Program-made: the position numbers and the translations under genes
Shown: positions 41,308 to 52,900 of the stretch, piece after piece
Position numbering within the stretch: the stretch's first letter is position 1
Layout of the letters: the number at the start of each line of letters is the position of its first letter
Source: RHKX01 sp963743875
Lineage (GTDB): Bacteria; Actinomycetota; Thermoleophilia; Solirubrobacterales; 70-9
DNA: 64,000 nt
Reading direction: 5' to 3'
Assembly: GCA_963743875.1 (NCBI GenBank)
Contig: CAVURM010000005.1
Location: forward strand, 372,001 to 436,000
The notes under the pieces: model-generated
Databases searched by the model: none
The model's input: the letters and a program-made list of their open reading frames with translations, nothing else
What the model was told of the DNA's origin: nothing

Positions 41308-42224
41308 TGGAGTCGGCGACGATCCCGGCCTCCTCGCAGCCGCCTCCCGTCCGGCCACCGAGGCGCTCCCGTACGAGCCGCTGGCTTCAGCCCCTCGCAT
41401 TCCTGGGCACCCCGACGGCGCTTCTGCTGCTCTTCTTCCTCGCGCCCATGCTCGTCATGGCCGGGGTGGCTTTCGATCGCGGGATCCTCGACGGCAGCAC
41501 CGGCTTCGAGCTGACCTTCACCAACTTCGCCGACGTCATCTCCGACCCGCTCTACCGCGAGGTCGCGCTGACAACGTTCCAGATCGCGACTATCGCGATG
41601 CTCGTGCAGCTTCTGGTGGCGGTTCCGCTCGCCTACGTGATCGCCTTCAAGGCGGGGCGCTGGCAGCTGCCGATCCTGCTCTTCCTCGTCCTCGCCGACG
41701 AGCTCAACCCGATGGTCCGGATCTACGCCTGGCGCATGCTGTTGGGCCGCGAGGGGCTGATCAACGAGGGGCTGATGAGCGTCGGCCTGATCAATGCGCC
41801 GATCGACGCCCTCCTGTTCAGCCAGTTCGCGGTCACGCTGGTGCTCTCGACCAGCTACCTGACCTACACGGTGATCCCGATCTACGGGGCGATGAAGGCG
41901 ATCGACGGAAATGTCTTCGAGGCCGCCCGCGATCTCGGCGCGGGCTGGTGGACGACCACCCGCCGGATCCTGCTGCCGCTGATCGCGCCCGGGATCTTCG
42001 TCTCTCTGCTGCTCGTCTACATCCCGCTGTTCACCGATTTCGCCAGCCCGGCGCTCGTCGGCGGGACCAGCGGTTACATGCTCGGCAACGTGGTCAACGA
42101 CCTCGTGCTGGAGTCGGGGGACCTGAACAGGGGAGCGGCTCTGAGCATCATCATGCTCGTGCTCTCCGCCCTGTTCGCGTTGCTCGCCTACCGCCTCGCC
42201 CGGATCAACAGGCTGGAGAGCTGA
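41307..42224 (+). CDS. ABC transporter permease, PotB-like
   Basis: A 305-residue permease. After a basic Pro-rich N-terminus the six helices include TPTALLLLFFLAPMLVMAGVAF and YVIAFKAGRWQLPILLFLVL. The coupling loop is NVFEAARDLGAGWWTTTRRILLPLIAPG. Both its start and its stop share TGATG junctions with neighbours, making it part of the same transcript. Confidence 0.9.
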   Translation: MESATIPASSQPPPVRPPRRSRTSRWLQPLAFLGTPTALLLLFFLAPMLVMAGVAFDRGILDGSTGFELTFTNFADVISDPLYREVALTTFQIATIAMLVQLLVAVPLAYVIAFKAGRWQLPILLFLVLADELNPMVRIYAWRMLLGREGLINEGLMSVGLINAPIDALLFSQFAVTLVLSTSYLTYTVIPIYGAMKAIDGNVFEAARDLGAGWWTTTRRILLPLIAPGIFVSLLLVYIPLFTDFASPALVGGTSGYMLGNVVNDLVLESGDLNRGAALSIIMLVLSALFALLAYRLARINRLES

Positions 42225-43856
42225 TGGGTGCCGCTGACCGCTGGGACGCCGTGATCGTCGGTGGAGGTCACAACGGTCTCGTCGCCGGCTTCTACCTGGC
42301 CAGGGCGGGGCTGAAGCCGCTGATCCTGGAACGGCGGGAGATGGTCGGCGGCGCATGCGTGACCGAGGAGTTCGCTCCCGGCTTCCGCGCCTCCACCGGT
42401 GCGTACGTGATCAGCATGCTGCGTGAGCCGGTCTGGCGCGAGATGAGGCTGGCCGAGAGGGGAATCGAGATCGACACCGCCGGTCCGTCCCTCTACGGCT
42501 ATCCCGACGGCGAGCGGCTGCTGCTCGGCGACGACATTCCGGCTTCGCAGGCGGAGATCGCCCGCTACTCGGCCGCTGATGCGCGGGCACTGCCGCAGTT
42601 CGAGGAGGCGCTCGGTGGGCTTGCCGAGGTGGTCGGGCCGCTGATGGATACGACCCCGCCCAACCCGGGTCACGTCACCGCGGGCGAGCTGCCCTCACTG
42701 CTCAAGCTCGCCGGCACCGCCCGGAGAGCACCGCGCAGCGATCAACGATGCGCTCTTTCTCTTCGCCACCTCCTGCACGCAGTACCTGGGTGAGTTCTTC
42801 GAATCCGACGTCGTCAAGGCCTCGCTCGGCTGGCACGCGATCAACGACTCGATCGCCGGGCCGTCGACGCCGGGCACCGCCTACGTGCTGCTTCACGACC
42901 ATGCGGCCGAGCAGGCCGGCGGCGGGCTACGCACCTGGGGCTTCGTTCGGGGCGGCATCGGCCTGGTGACCGAGGCGATGGCCGACGCGGCTCGGGAGGC
43001 CGGCGCCGAGATCCGCACCGCCGCCGAGGTCGAGCGGGTCGTCGTTGCCGATGGCAAGGCCACCGGTGTCGAGCTCGTTGACGGGACCGTGATCGAAGGC
43101 GATCGCGTGCTCTCCAACGCCGACCCGCTGCGGACGTTCTTCGGCCTCGTCGGCGAGGATCTGTTGCCCGATCGCTTCAACGCCTCTCTGCGGAACTACC
43201 GCTGCGAGGGAACGAGCGTGAAGATCAACCTGGGCGTCGACCGGCTGCCGCAGGTCGTCGGGATGCCCTCGGGCCGCGAGCCCTATCTGGGCGGGATCAT
43301 GGAGTTCGGCGGCTTCATCGCCGAGATGGATCGTGCCCAGCACGAGGCCAGGTCAGGGAGGTTGGGGAGCGACCCGCATGTCGAGATCTGCATCCCCACC
43401 TTCCACGATCCCTCACTCGCCCCTGAGGGGAAACACGTGCTGACGATCGACATCAACTCCCAGCCCTACTCCCTGGGCCCCGACCAGGGCACCTGGGACG
43501 CCAACCGCGACGCCGTCGCCGACCGCGCGATCGCAACGCTCGAGAACTACATGCCCGGGCTCACCGATTCGATCGAGGCTCGCCAGGTTCTCAGCCCGCT
43601 GGACCTCGAACGGCTGCTCGGGCTGACCGGCGGCCACGCACTCCACGGCGACATGTCGTTCGACCAGCTCTTCAACCTCCGCCCGGTTCGCGGCTACGCC
43701 GACTACCGGACCCCGATCGAGAACCTCTACCTGTGCGGCGCTGGGACCCATCCGGGTGGCGGCGTCAGCGGCGCCAACGGCCGCAACTGCGTCCGTGAGG
43801 TGCTGAGGGATGCGCGGAACCCGGTGGAGAAGGTGAAGGCCCGGTTCGGAAGGTAG
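42224..43856 (+). pseudogene. FAD-dependent phytoene-desaturase-like (CrtI family) oxidoreductase, one frameshift
   Basis: The N-terminal part (to about 42720) has the FAD-binding VIVGGGHNGLVAGFYLARAG and LERREMVGGACVTEEFAPG. The rest continues in another frame from about 42735: NDALFLFATSCTQYLGEFFES to the C-terminal LYLCGAGTHPGGGVSGANGRNC. One extra base, or two missing, near 42715-42735 separates them; joined, the product is about 543 residues, normal for the CrtI-like NAD(P)/FAD family. In this cluster an amine or alcohol oxidation is more likely than carotenoid synthesis, as no carotenoid genes are near. Confidence 0.75.
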
Positions 43857-44208
43857 GTGCGGGCTGCCGAGGGACGCGCTGAGGTCGGTGTGGCCTGCCG
43901 AGGGACTCGCCGGCCGGTGAGAGCTGGTTGGGCTGGGGAAGGGAGGACTTGAGCGGTTCGGCCACCGTTCACCCGCCTGCCGAGGGGCGCTTTCGGGGTG
44001 AACCCTAAGTTCCGTACCTGGAGGGTGGGTTTCTTAGGGTTCACCCTGGAACCCACCCCTCTCAGCCGAACTGCTCCGTTTGGTCGGTCCTCGTAAACGC
44101 TGATCCGCGGGTGGCGCGGGCGTGGGTCGACACCCGAGCGTCAGCGAGCGGTGCGATCCACCCCGCGACAGGACCCGCGGTCGACGACTTTCGCCTGGAA
44201 CGGGCGCC
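43857..44208. repeat. Family-2 large structured repeat, copy 2
   Basis: Two tandem 30-bp-type units, then the conserved block with a perfect 14-bp inverted repeat, GGGTGAACCCTAAG (43996-44009) and CTTAGGGTTCACCC (44033-44046). GTTCC/GGAAC and the terminal arms CCGCGGGT (44105) and ACCCGCGG (44173) follow. It separates convergent genes and ends at the acs stop codon. Part of the block after the stem (about 44057-44080) differs from the other two copies. Confidence 0.85.
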
Positions 44209-46170
<1,962 letters not shown>

Positions 46171-46302
46171 GTCTGTCACCCGCGCCTCTTCTCTCGCTCC
46201 TTCACCGGCACCACCCACGCTAGCCGAACCCGGCCAGCGCAGCTTTCGGGCACGCGGTGTGTTTCGGGAGACGGTCGCGAAGTGGCAAGCTTCGCGCCTC
46301 GA

Positions 46303-47340
46303 ATGCCCATGAACCGACCCCGGAACACACTGCTCTCGATCCTGATCGCGCTGATTGCGGTGGTCCCTGCGATCCCGGCTGCCGCGACGGCCGCCGGGCC
46401 CGTATCCCTGGACGTCAACCAGCCCGCCGGGGCCGTCAGCAGTTACTGGACGAAGGCGAGGATGCGCGCGGCCGAGCCGGTGTCGACGAAGGCCGCCGGG
46501 TCTCCCGGACCGAGCTCGGCGTCAGCGCCCGAGCAGGGTTCGCCCACGCATGTCCCCCCGGCTTCGCCCGGGGCGGCGACCGATGCCCATCTGCTCGGTG
46601 GCGTCGCAGGCGAATCGGTCGCGGGCAAGCGCGCCCTCAGCGAGGTCCTCGACCCCTCCCTCGGGGGGATTCGTGCTCACGGAAAGGTCTTCTTCACGAT
46701 CTCGAATGGCGTTGAGCCCGGCAACTACGTCTGCTCCGGGACCGCGATCAACAGCCGCAATCGGAGCGTCGTGCTGACCGCCGGGCACTGCGTCTTCGAC
46801 GAACCCCTCCTTCAGGGCGGCAAGGCAACCAACTGGATGTTCGTGCCCGCCTACCAGGCGGGCGCTGCGCCGTTCGGCGAGTGGACGGCCAAGAAGCTGG
46901 CGACGACCAAGCAGTGGAAGAGGGACGGGAACCTCCGCTTCGACCTTGGCGCTGCGGTCGTCCGCCGCAACGAAGCCGGTCAGCAGCTTCAGAGTGTCGT
47001 CGGCGGCAGGGGAATCGGCTTCAGCCAGCCTCGCAATCAGAGCTTCGAGATCTTCGGCTATCCGGCGAAATCACCCTTCGACGGCACGCTGGAGTACCTC
47101 TGCAACAGCAGGTACCAGGGCTCCGACCCGCCCCCCGGCAGCGGACCAAACACGATGTCCGCCGATTGCGACATGACCGGAGGCGCAAGCGGCGGCGGCT
47201 GGGTCGTCGACAAGACCGTGGTCTCGGTCGTCAGCTACGGCTACGACAATCAGCCGGGCATCCTCTACGGTCCGTACTTCTCGAGCACCGCGAAGAAGCT
47301 CTACAAGAGCGTCCGCGGGTCGGGCACCAAGGCCAATTAG
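46303..47340 (+). CDS. Secreted trypsin-like serine protease
   Basis: A 345-residue exported protein. A signal peptide (LLSILIALIAVVPAIPAAATAA) is followed by a Pro/Ser/Ala-rich region to about residue 115. The S1 chymotrypsin-fold domain has VLTAGHCVFD (His), RFDLGAAVVRR (Asp) and DMTGGASGGGWVV (Ser), a complete triad. TGGASGGG is typical of the V8/glutamyl-endopeptidase-like branch. Two ATG codons, 46303 and 46309, are possible starts. Substrate unknown; perhaps nutrition or wall turnover. Confidence 0.85.
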   Translation: MPMNRPRNTLLSILIALIAVVPAIPAAATAAGPVSLDVNQPAGAVSSYWTKARMRAAEPVSTKAAGSPGPSSASAPEQGSPTHVPPASPGAATDAHLLGGVAGESVAGKRALSEVLDPSLGGIRAHGKVFFTISNGVEPGNYVCSGTAINSRNRSVVLTAGHCVFDEPLLQGGKATNWMFVPAYQAGAAPFGEWTAKKLATTKQWKRDGNLRFDLGAAVVRRNEAGQQLQSVVGGRGIGFSQPRNQSFEIFGYPAKSPFDGTLEYLCNSRYQGSDPPPGSGPNTMSADCDMTGGASGGGWVVDKTVVSVVSYGYDNQPGILYGPYFSSTAKKLYKSVRGSGTKAN

Positions 47341-47356
47341 TCCGGGGCGACCTGTC

Positions 47357-47750
47357 CGTGGGTGTGGCCTGCCGAGGAGGGCCTGAGGTGGGTGTGGCCG
47401 GCCGAGGGACGCCTGAGGTGGGTGTGGTCTACCGAGAGACTCGCCTGCCGGTGAGAGTCGGTTGGGCTGGGTAGGGGAGGACTTGGGAGGTTGGTCACCG
47501 TTCACCCGCCTGCCGAGGGGGCGCTTTCGGGGTGAACCCAATGTTCCGTACCTACGGGGTGCGTTTCGTAGGGTTCACCTTGGAACCCACCCTCCAACCA
47601 CCGCTCGGGGTCCGTCCTCGTAAACGCTGATCCGCGGGTGGCGCGGGTGTGGGTCGACACCCGAGCGTCAGCGAGCGGTGCGGCCCACCCCGCGGCAGGA
47701 CCCGCGGGCGGGCGACTTTCGCCGGGAGCGACAGGCCGGAAACGCCGGCC
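47357..47750. repeat. Family-2 large structured repeat, copy 3
   Basis: Three tandem units of about 30 bp (GGTGGGTGTGGCC type), then the conserved block with GGTGAACCC (47531-47539), GGGTTCACC (47571-47579) and the terminal arms CCGCGGGT (47632) and ACCCGCGG (47700). From 47521 to about 47610 it is nearly identical to copy 1. It lies between the convergent protease and thyX-like genes and stops at the thyX-like stop codon. Confidence 0.85.
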
Positions 47751-49355
47751 CTACTTCGTGAGGGCGGAGCGCTTGCGGTGCGTGCGGATCTCGCTCATGA
47801 TCCGCTCCAGGCGGGGCTCGGAGCTCGAGTCGACGTGGCGCATCGCGGCGCCGATGGCCGGGTGGACGGTGCTGATCTGTTCGTGCATGGCCTGGGCGAC
47901 CGCCCGGTAGGTCGGGTGACCTTCGCGACCTGAGCGCAGCTCACAGACGTGCATCGCCTCGCGGGCGTTCATGTCGAGCACGTAGCGGATTCGGTAGCCG
48001 AGGCAGAGTGCGTAGGGAGCAGCCTCGGGCATCCCCGCAGCCTCGAGTCGCTCGAACTCGGTGCGGGAGATCTCCAGCGCCCGGGCGTACTCGTCGCCGG
48101 CGCCGGCGACGCGGACCTCCTCGGGCACCCCGGCGCCGAGGTCGGGCCCCAGTGACTGCCACTGGCAGGTGAGCATCCGGTGGCGTTGCATGTCGCGGAA
48201 GCCGCCGTAGTCGGAGACGATCTCGAAGCGGTAGCGGACCGACTCCCAACCGCGGCCGGGCCGGTGACGGCGGTTGCCGCGTTCTCCGATCAGGTCGGCG
48301 AGCATGCCCTCCCGCTCGATCGGGTCGAGGGTGCCGATGCGGCTCGCGATCTCGCTCTCGGGCAGGCCCGTCGCCTCATATAGGGACGAGGTGAGCAACA
48401 GGTCCTCGTCGCCGTCGACGTGGACCAGTTCGACCGACGGGGCATCGGAGCCGCCGCGACGATCGAGGCCGAGGCGGGAGACCCAACGTTCGGTGTCGGT
48501 GCGGCGTTGCTCGAGGTAGCTGATCCACTCGCCGCCGCGCTCGGGACGGCCGACCCGTGAGATGAAGCTCGGGATCACGGCGCCGAGCTCCTCCAATGCC
48601 ATCGCACCGACCTCGCGGGCCTCGGGCAGCGGTGAGGAGGCGAGCCGCAGGAGGAGCTGCTCGTAGGCCTGCCCGGAGGCGTAGATGCCGACATGGGAGA
48701 GGGTGGAGGCGGGGAGCAGGCCGCGGAGCAGGTCGAGCGCCTTCGCCTTGATCGAGCGCTCCCAGGCACCCTGGGGCTCGTCGCCGCGAGGCCAGCGCTC
48801 CTCCGCCCAGGCGCGGACATGCTTCAGGGTCGCCGAGTAGATGGTGAAGATCTCGTCCATCGCGGCGCCGAACTCGGGTCCGAGCTCGTCGCCCCGCCAG
48901 TACCGCCAGCTGCCCGGTGAGCCCTGCTCGACGCCGGGCTCGATCGGAGTGTCGTAGGGGATGTAGCGGGTCGACTGCTCGAGGTAGGCGGCCAGGCGGC
49001 CGCGCTGAAGGACCTTGGTGAGGACGTTGCTGACCCACTCGCAGGCCAGATGCGCGCCGCCGAGCTGAGCGACCGAGTCGTCGCCGTAGCCGATGAAGAT
49101 GCGCTCGTAGAGCTGAGCGGCCCGCTCGCCCTCGGCGCCGTCGAACGGCCGCACCCCCTCCGGCGCGTCGCCGGCGAACTCGTCGAGGTAGAGGCGCCGC
49201 AGCGTCCCCTGATAACGGGAGTACCGGGCGAACAGTGCGCCCTTGACGGTCTCCGGCAGGTTCGTCAGCGCGAACACGGGCCGATCGAGGTTGCTGAAGT
49301 GGGGATCGAGCGTCAGTCGCTCTGCCTCGGTGAAGGTTTCGATCGGGTAGCGCAA
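47751..49355 (-). CDS. Two-domain ThyX-like (FAD-dependent thymidylate synthase family) protein
   Basis: A 534-residue protein, about twice the length of classical ThyX. The C-terminal half has the exact ThyX signature RHRx7S (QRHRMLTCQWQS). The N-terminal half has a weakened copy, RGRx7S followed by TRY (RGRLAAYLEQSTRY). So the chain looks like a tandem duplication in which one signature lost its His. Whether it makes dTMP from dUMP or has another role is unclear. No thyA gene is visible in the window. Confidence 0.8.
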   Translation of the reverse strand: MRYPIETFTEAERLTLDPHFSNLDRPVFALTNLPETVKGALFARYSRYQGTLRRLYLDEFAGDAPEGVRPFDGAEGERAAQLYERIFIGYGDDSVAQLGGAHLACEWVSNVLTKVLQRGRLAAYLEQSTRYIPYDTPIEPGVEQGSPGSWRYWRGDELGPEFGAAMDEIFTIYSATLKHVRAWAEERWPRGDEPQGAWERSIKAKALDLLRGLLPASTLSHVGIYASGQAYEQLLLRLASSPLPEAREVGAMALEELGAVIPSFISRVGRPERGGEWISYLEQRRTDTERWVSRLGLDRRGGSDAPSVELVHVDGDEDLLLTSSLYEATGLPESEIASRIGTLDPIEREGMLADLIGERGNRRHRPGRGWESVRYRFEIVSDYGGFRDMQRHRMLTCQWQSLGPDLGAGVPEEVRVAGAGDEYARALEISRTEFERLEAAGMPEAAPYALCLGYRIRYVLDMNAREAMHVCELRSGREGHPTYRAVAQAMHEQISTVHPAIGAAMRHVDSSSEPRLERIMSEIRTHRKRSALTK

Positions 49356-49413
49356 GGGGCCGACGATGCTACGAAGTCGATCGGCGCCAGTGCCTTGCGA
49401 CCTCAGACTTGGC

Positions 49414-49764
49414 TTATCGAGGCGGTGTCTCCATCAGCTCCAGCCGGTGTCCGGCGGGCGCTGAGACGACGACCCGCCGAGAGCCCCAGTGTCGCCGTCG
49501 CTCGGAGACCGCGAACCCGAGCTCGTCGAGGCGCTCGAGGGCGGGGCCCAGCGGCGCCACCACGAAGGCGGCGTGCCCCACCGAGGGCACGACCGGGTCC
49601 CGGCTCAACGCCAGGTGGACCTGGGTGCTCGCACCCTCGAACCAGCGGTAGTCCCCACCGAGGGCATCGGGAACCGCCGTCGGACCGAACCCGATCGCAT
49701 CGAGCAACTCGGCGAAGCGCTCGACATCGGCGGCCGACACCTCGAGGGTGACGTGGTGGAGCAT
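49414..49764 (-). CDS. VOC (glyoxalase/bleomycin-resistance) family protein
   Basis: A 116-residue single-domain protein with two beta-alpha-beta-beta-beta units: MLHHVTLEVSAADVERFAELLDAIGF and VGHAAFVVAPLGPALERLDELGF, ending RRVVVSAPAGHRLELMETP. The His near the start and the Glu in LELME are typical metal ligands. It begins 17 bp after nuoN on the same strand. Its reaction cannot be assigned. Confidence 0.75.
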   Translation of the reverse strand: MLHHVTLEVSAADVERFAELLDAIGFGPTAVPDALGGDYRWFEGASTQVHLALSRDPVVPSVGHAAFVVAPLGPALERLDELGFAVSERRRHWGSRRVVVSAPAGHRLELMETPPR

Positions 49765-49781
49765 CCCCGAGATCGGTCCGG

Positions 49782-51353
49782 CTATCCCAGGCCGAGCATG
49801 CCGGCTATCGCCTCGCCCGCGTGGACCGAGAAGTCGATCAGGGGGGAGGGGACGATGCCGAAGACGATCGTCGCCGCCGACGTGAGGAAGATCGCGCCGA
49901 GCAGGAGGATGCAGCGACCGCCGCTCGGGGTACCCGCCGGGGTCTCGCCCGCGACCACTTCCGTGCGCGGTGCGGCTCCCTCGATGTCCTCCCCGTCGGC
50001 TTCGGGTGAGGCGCCGGCGATCGCGGGAGAGAGTCGGGGCGCGGGGCGCATCCAGATCGCGGCGATCACCCGCAGGTAGTAGGCGAGGGAGATCATCGAT
50101 CCGATCACGATCATCACGCCGAGCCAGGTGTAGTCGCCGGCGACGGCCGACTCGATCAGAAAGAGCTTGCCCATGAAGCCCGCGGTGCCGGGGAGGCCGG
50201 CCAGGGCGAGCATCGAGATCGTCAGCGGCCAGGCGAGCGAAGGCCGGTCCTTGCCGATCCCCTGAATGGCCGAGATGTCGTCGCCGAGGGGAGTCTCTCG
50301 CTCGCGGATCGCGATCACGGCGAACGCGCCGAGGTTCATCAGCGTGTAGGCCGCGAGATAGAAGACGAGGGCGTCGGTGCCGGCGATGCTGCCGACGAGC
50401 AGGCCGACGAGCATGTAACCGGCCTGCGCCACGCCCGAGTAGCCGAGCATGCGCTTGAGCGAGTTCTGGTTGAGCGCGCCGACGTTGCCGACGATGATCG
50501 TGATCGCGGCCAGGGCCGCGAGTGCCGGCTGCCACTGGTCGGCGGAGGGCCCGAGCGCGGTGATGAAGAAGCGGGCGAAGACGGCGAAGGCGGCCGCCTT
50601 GGTGGCCACGGCCATGAAGGCGGTGATCGGCGTCGGCGCGCCCTCGTAGACGTCGGGCGTCCACTGGTGGAAGGGAGCGATCGAGACCTTGAAGGCGAGG
50701 CCGACGGCGACGAAGGCGATCCCGATCAGGATCAGCGGGTCGTCGGCGAGGTCGGAGCCGATCCCCTGCGCGATCGCGGTGAAGTCGGTCGCCCCGCCGG
50801 AGCCGCCGTAGATGAACGCGAGCCCATAGAGCAGGGTGGCCGATCCGATCGAGCCGACGATCAGATACTTGAGACCCGACTCGAGCGACTGCGACCGGGA
50901 GCGATGCGAGCCGCAGAGCACGTAGAGCGGGATCGACAGCAGCTCGAGGGCGACGAAGAACGAGATCAGGTTCTGCGCCTCGGCGAGCAGCAGCATGCCG
51001 AGCACGGAGCCGAGCAGCAGCGTGTGGCTTTCCCCGAACCCCGCCTCCTCGGCCGCTGGATCGCGGAGCTGCATCGGGATCACGAACGCGGCAGCGAAGA
51101 CGACGATCAGCCCGATCGTGATCGACAGGCCGTCGACCCGCAGAGCGTTGGCGACGAGGTCGGTGTCGGGTTCGCCGAGCTGCCAGATCAGCAGGCCTGC
51201 GGTCACCGCCAGCGTCAGCAGCGTCAGCCCCGAGGAGACCCAGCGCTTGCCGCGCGGGCCGATCAGGCCGGCGAGCAGGACGACGCAGATCCCGGCGACC
51301 AGAGCGAGGATCGGCGACAGGGCGCCATAGTCGATGTCGGGGGTATCGATCAT
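49782..51353 (-). CDS. nuoN: NADH-quinone oxidoreductase subunit N
   Basis: A 523-residue antiporter-like subunit of complex I with about 14 helices. LSIPLYVLCGSHRSRSQSLESGLKYLIVGSIGSATLLYG includes the conserved proton-channel Lys, and FHQWTPDVYEGAPTPITAFMAVATKAAAFA is the ND2 signature. It starts with an overlap to nuoM (ATGA). A loop near residue 455 carries an acidic insert. Confidence 0.94.
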   Translation of the reverse strand: MIDTPDIDYGALSPILALVAGICVVLLAGLIGPRGKRWVSSGLTLLTLAVTAGLLIWQLGEPDTDLVANALRVDGLSITIGLIVVFAAAFVIPMQLRDPAAEEAGFGESHTLLLGSVLGMLLLAEAQNLISFFVALELLSIPLYVLCGSHRSRSQSLESGLKYLIVGSIGSATLLYGLAFIYGGSGGATDFTAIAQGIGSDLADDPLILIGIAFVAVGLAFKVSIAPFHQWTPDVYEGAPTPITAFMAVATKAAAFAVFARFFITALGPSADQWQPALAALAAITIIVGNVGALNQNSLKRMLGYSGVAQAGYMLVGLLVGSIAGTDALVFYLAAYTLMNLGAFAVIAIRERETPLGDDISAIQGIGKDRPSLAWPLTISMLALAGLPGTAGFMGKLFLIESAVAGDYTWLGVMIVIGSMISLAYYLRVIAAIWMRPAPRLSPAIAGASPEADGEDIEGAAPRTEVVAGETPAGTPSGGRCILLLGAIFLTSAATIVFGIVPSPLIDFSVHAGEAIAGMLGLG

Positions 51354-52900
51354 GGAGCGGTTGTCTCCGCCACCGGTGCGTATCCGGTCCAGCCAGTGCC
51401 GACGGCGGCGGCAGCTTCGGGCGCCGGCACCGGGTCGGGATTGACCGCGGACAGGCTTCGATCCACCGATGCCTCGCCGCGGGTGGTGATCAGGCCGGGG
51501 TAGAGCGCCAGGCCGATGATGCAGACCACGAGCGGGACCAGCACGACGGCCTCGCGAAGCGTGATCTCCCGCGAGGTCGTGCCCTCCGGAAGGCGGTCAT
51601 GCATCGTCTCCTGGTACATGCGCAGCGAGTAGAAGGCGGCGAGAGCAATGCCGATCGAGGCGATCAGGGCGATCGCGACCTTCGTCTCGAAGACGCCCTT
51701 GAGAATGAAGAACTCGCCGACGAAGTTGGCCGAGCCCGGGATCGCGAGCAGCGCCATCGTCACGATCACGAACAGGATCGCCAGCACCGGCGCGCGCTTG
51801 GCCATCCCGCCCATCTCGCGGATGTCCTCGGTGCCGGTGCGCTCGGCGAGCAGGGCGATGATCAGGAAGACCGGAGCGACGACGAGGCCGTGGTTGACCA
51901 TCTGGATCACCGATCCGTCGCCGCCGGCAGCGCTGAGGCTGAAGATCCCGATCGTGATGAACCCCATCTGGGCGATCGATGAGTAACCGGCGATCAGCCT
52001 GACGTTCGTCTGGGTGAAGGCCATCGCCGAGCCGTAGAGGATCGAGAGGACGCCGATGACGAGAAGTACGTCCTGGAAGTGGATCGAGGCCTCCGGGAAC
52101 AGCGGGATCACGATCCGCAGGAACCCGTAGGCGGCGACCTTCGAGAGCACGCCGCCGAGCAGGACCAACACCGGAAGCGGACAGGCGCGGTAGGCGTCGG
52201 CCATCCAGCCGTGCACGAGGAACGCCGGCATCTTGATCAGGAACGCGAGCGAGAAGAAGGCGAAGATCCAGTACTGGCTGCCGGTCGGCAGCGGTGCCTG
52301 CCGGAGGATCTCGATCGAGAACGTGACTCCGCCCACCGCGTCGACGCTGAGCACGGCGGTTGCGATCGCCGCCGCGAGCATCAGCAGCGACCCGACGGCG
52401 GTGTAGATGATCATCTTGATCGTCGCCTTGACCCGGTCGCCGGTCCCCCACGAGCCGATCAGGAAGTAGAACGGGATCAGCATCAGGTCGAAGAAGAGGA
52501 CGAACAGCAGCAGGTCCTGAGCCAGGAACGCGCCCAGGGTGGCCGTCTGCGCGAGGCCGAGCATGAAGAAGTAGTTGCGGGGCCGGTCGGGAGCGCCGAG
52601 TGCCGAGTAGACGATCGCGGCCGTCCAGAGCAGCGACGTGAGCAGGACCAGGAAGATGCTGAGCCCGTCGACCCCGAGCTGAAAGCGGACCCCGAGCTGT
52701 GGGATCCAGCTCTCGTCGACCACATTCTGCAGCGCTCCGCTCGCCGAGTCGAAGTCGGCCAGCAGCGCGATCGCCAGCCCGAGGGAGACGAGGCTGCCGA
52801 GTGTCGCCCACCAGCCGACCATCCCGGTCAGGTCTCGCGGAATCAGGAACCCGGCAAGGCCCACGGCGACGGGGAGGAAGAGGATCAGGGTGAGGCTCAT
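51350..52900 (-). CDS. nuoM: NADH-quinone oxidoreductase subunit M
   Basis: A 516-residue complex I proton-pumping subunit. LLFVLFFDLMLIPFYFLIGSWG contains the functional Glu/Asp region, and FLIKMPAFLVHGWMADAYRACPLPVLVLLGG is the ND4 signature with Lys and His. The VHGWMADAYRACP form has R-A-C where most NuoM have E-A-P, a small oddity. Both ends overlap neighbours by ATGA. Confidence 0.93.
   Translation of the reverse strand: MSLTLILFLPVAVGLAGFLIPRDLTGMVGWWATLGSLVSLGLAIALLADFDSASGALQNVVDESWIPQLGVRFQLGVDGLSIFLVLLTSLLWTAAIVYSALGAPDRPRNYFFMLGLAQTATLGAFLAQDLLLFVLFFDLMLIPFYFLIGSWGTGDRVKATIKMIIYTAVGSLLMLAAAIATAVLSVDAVGGVTFSIEILRQAPLPTGSQYWIFAFFSLAFLIKMPAFLVHGWMADAYRACPLPVLVLLGGVLSKVAAYGFLRIVIPLFPEASIHFQDVLLVIGVLSILYGSAMAFTQTNVRLIAGYSSIAQMGFITIGIFSLSAAGGDGSVIQMVNHGLVVAPVFLIIALLAERTGTEDIREMGGMAKRAPVLAILFVIVTMALLAIPGSANFVGEFFILKGVFETKVAIALIASIGIALAAFYSLRMYQETMHDRLPEGTTSREITLREAVVLVPLVVCIIGLALYPGLITTRGEASVDRSLSAVNPDPVPAPEAAAAVGTGWTGYAPVAETTAP

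Noticed and set aside
42224..43856. A carotenoid-biosynthesis role for the CrtI-like oxidoreductase
   Set aside because: No phytoene synthase, cyclase or other carotenoid gene is near, and it is translationally coupled to a Pot-type importer. The family also includes amine and alcohol oxidoreductases.
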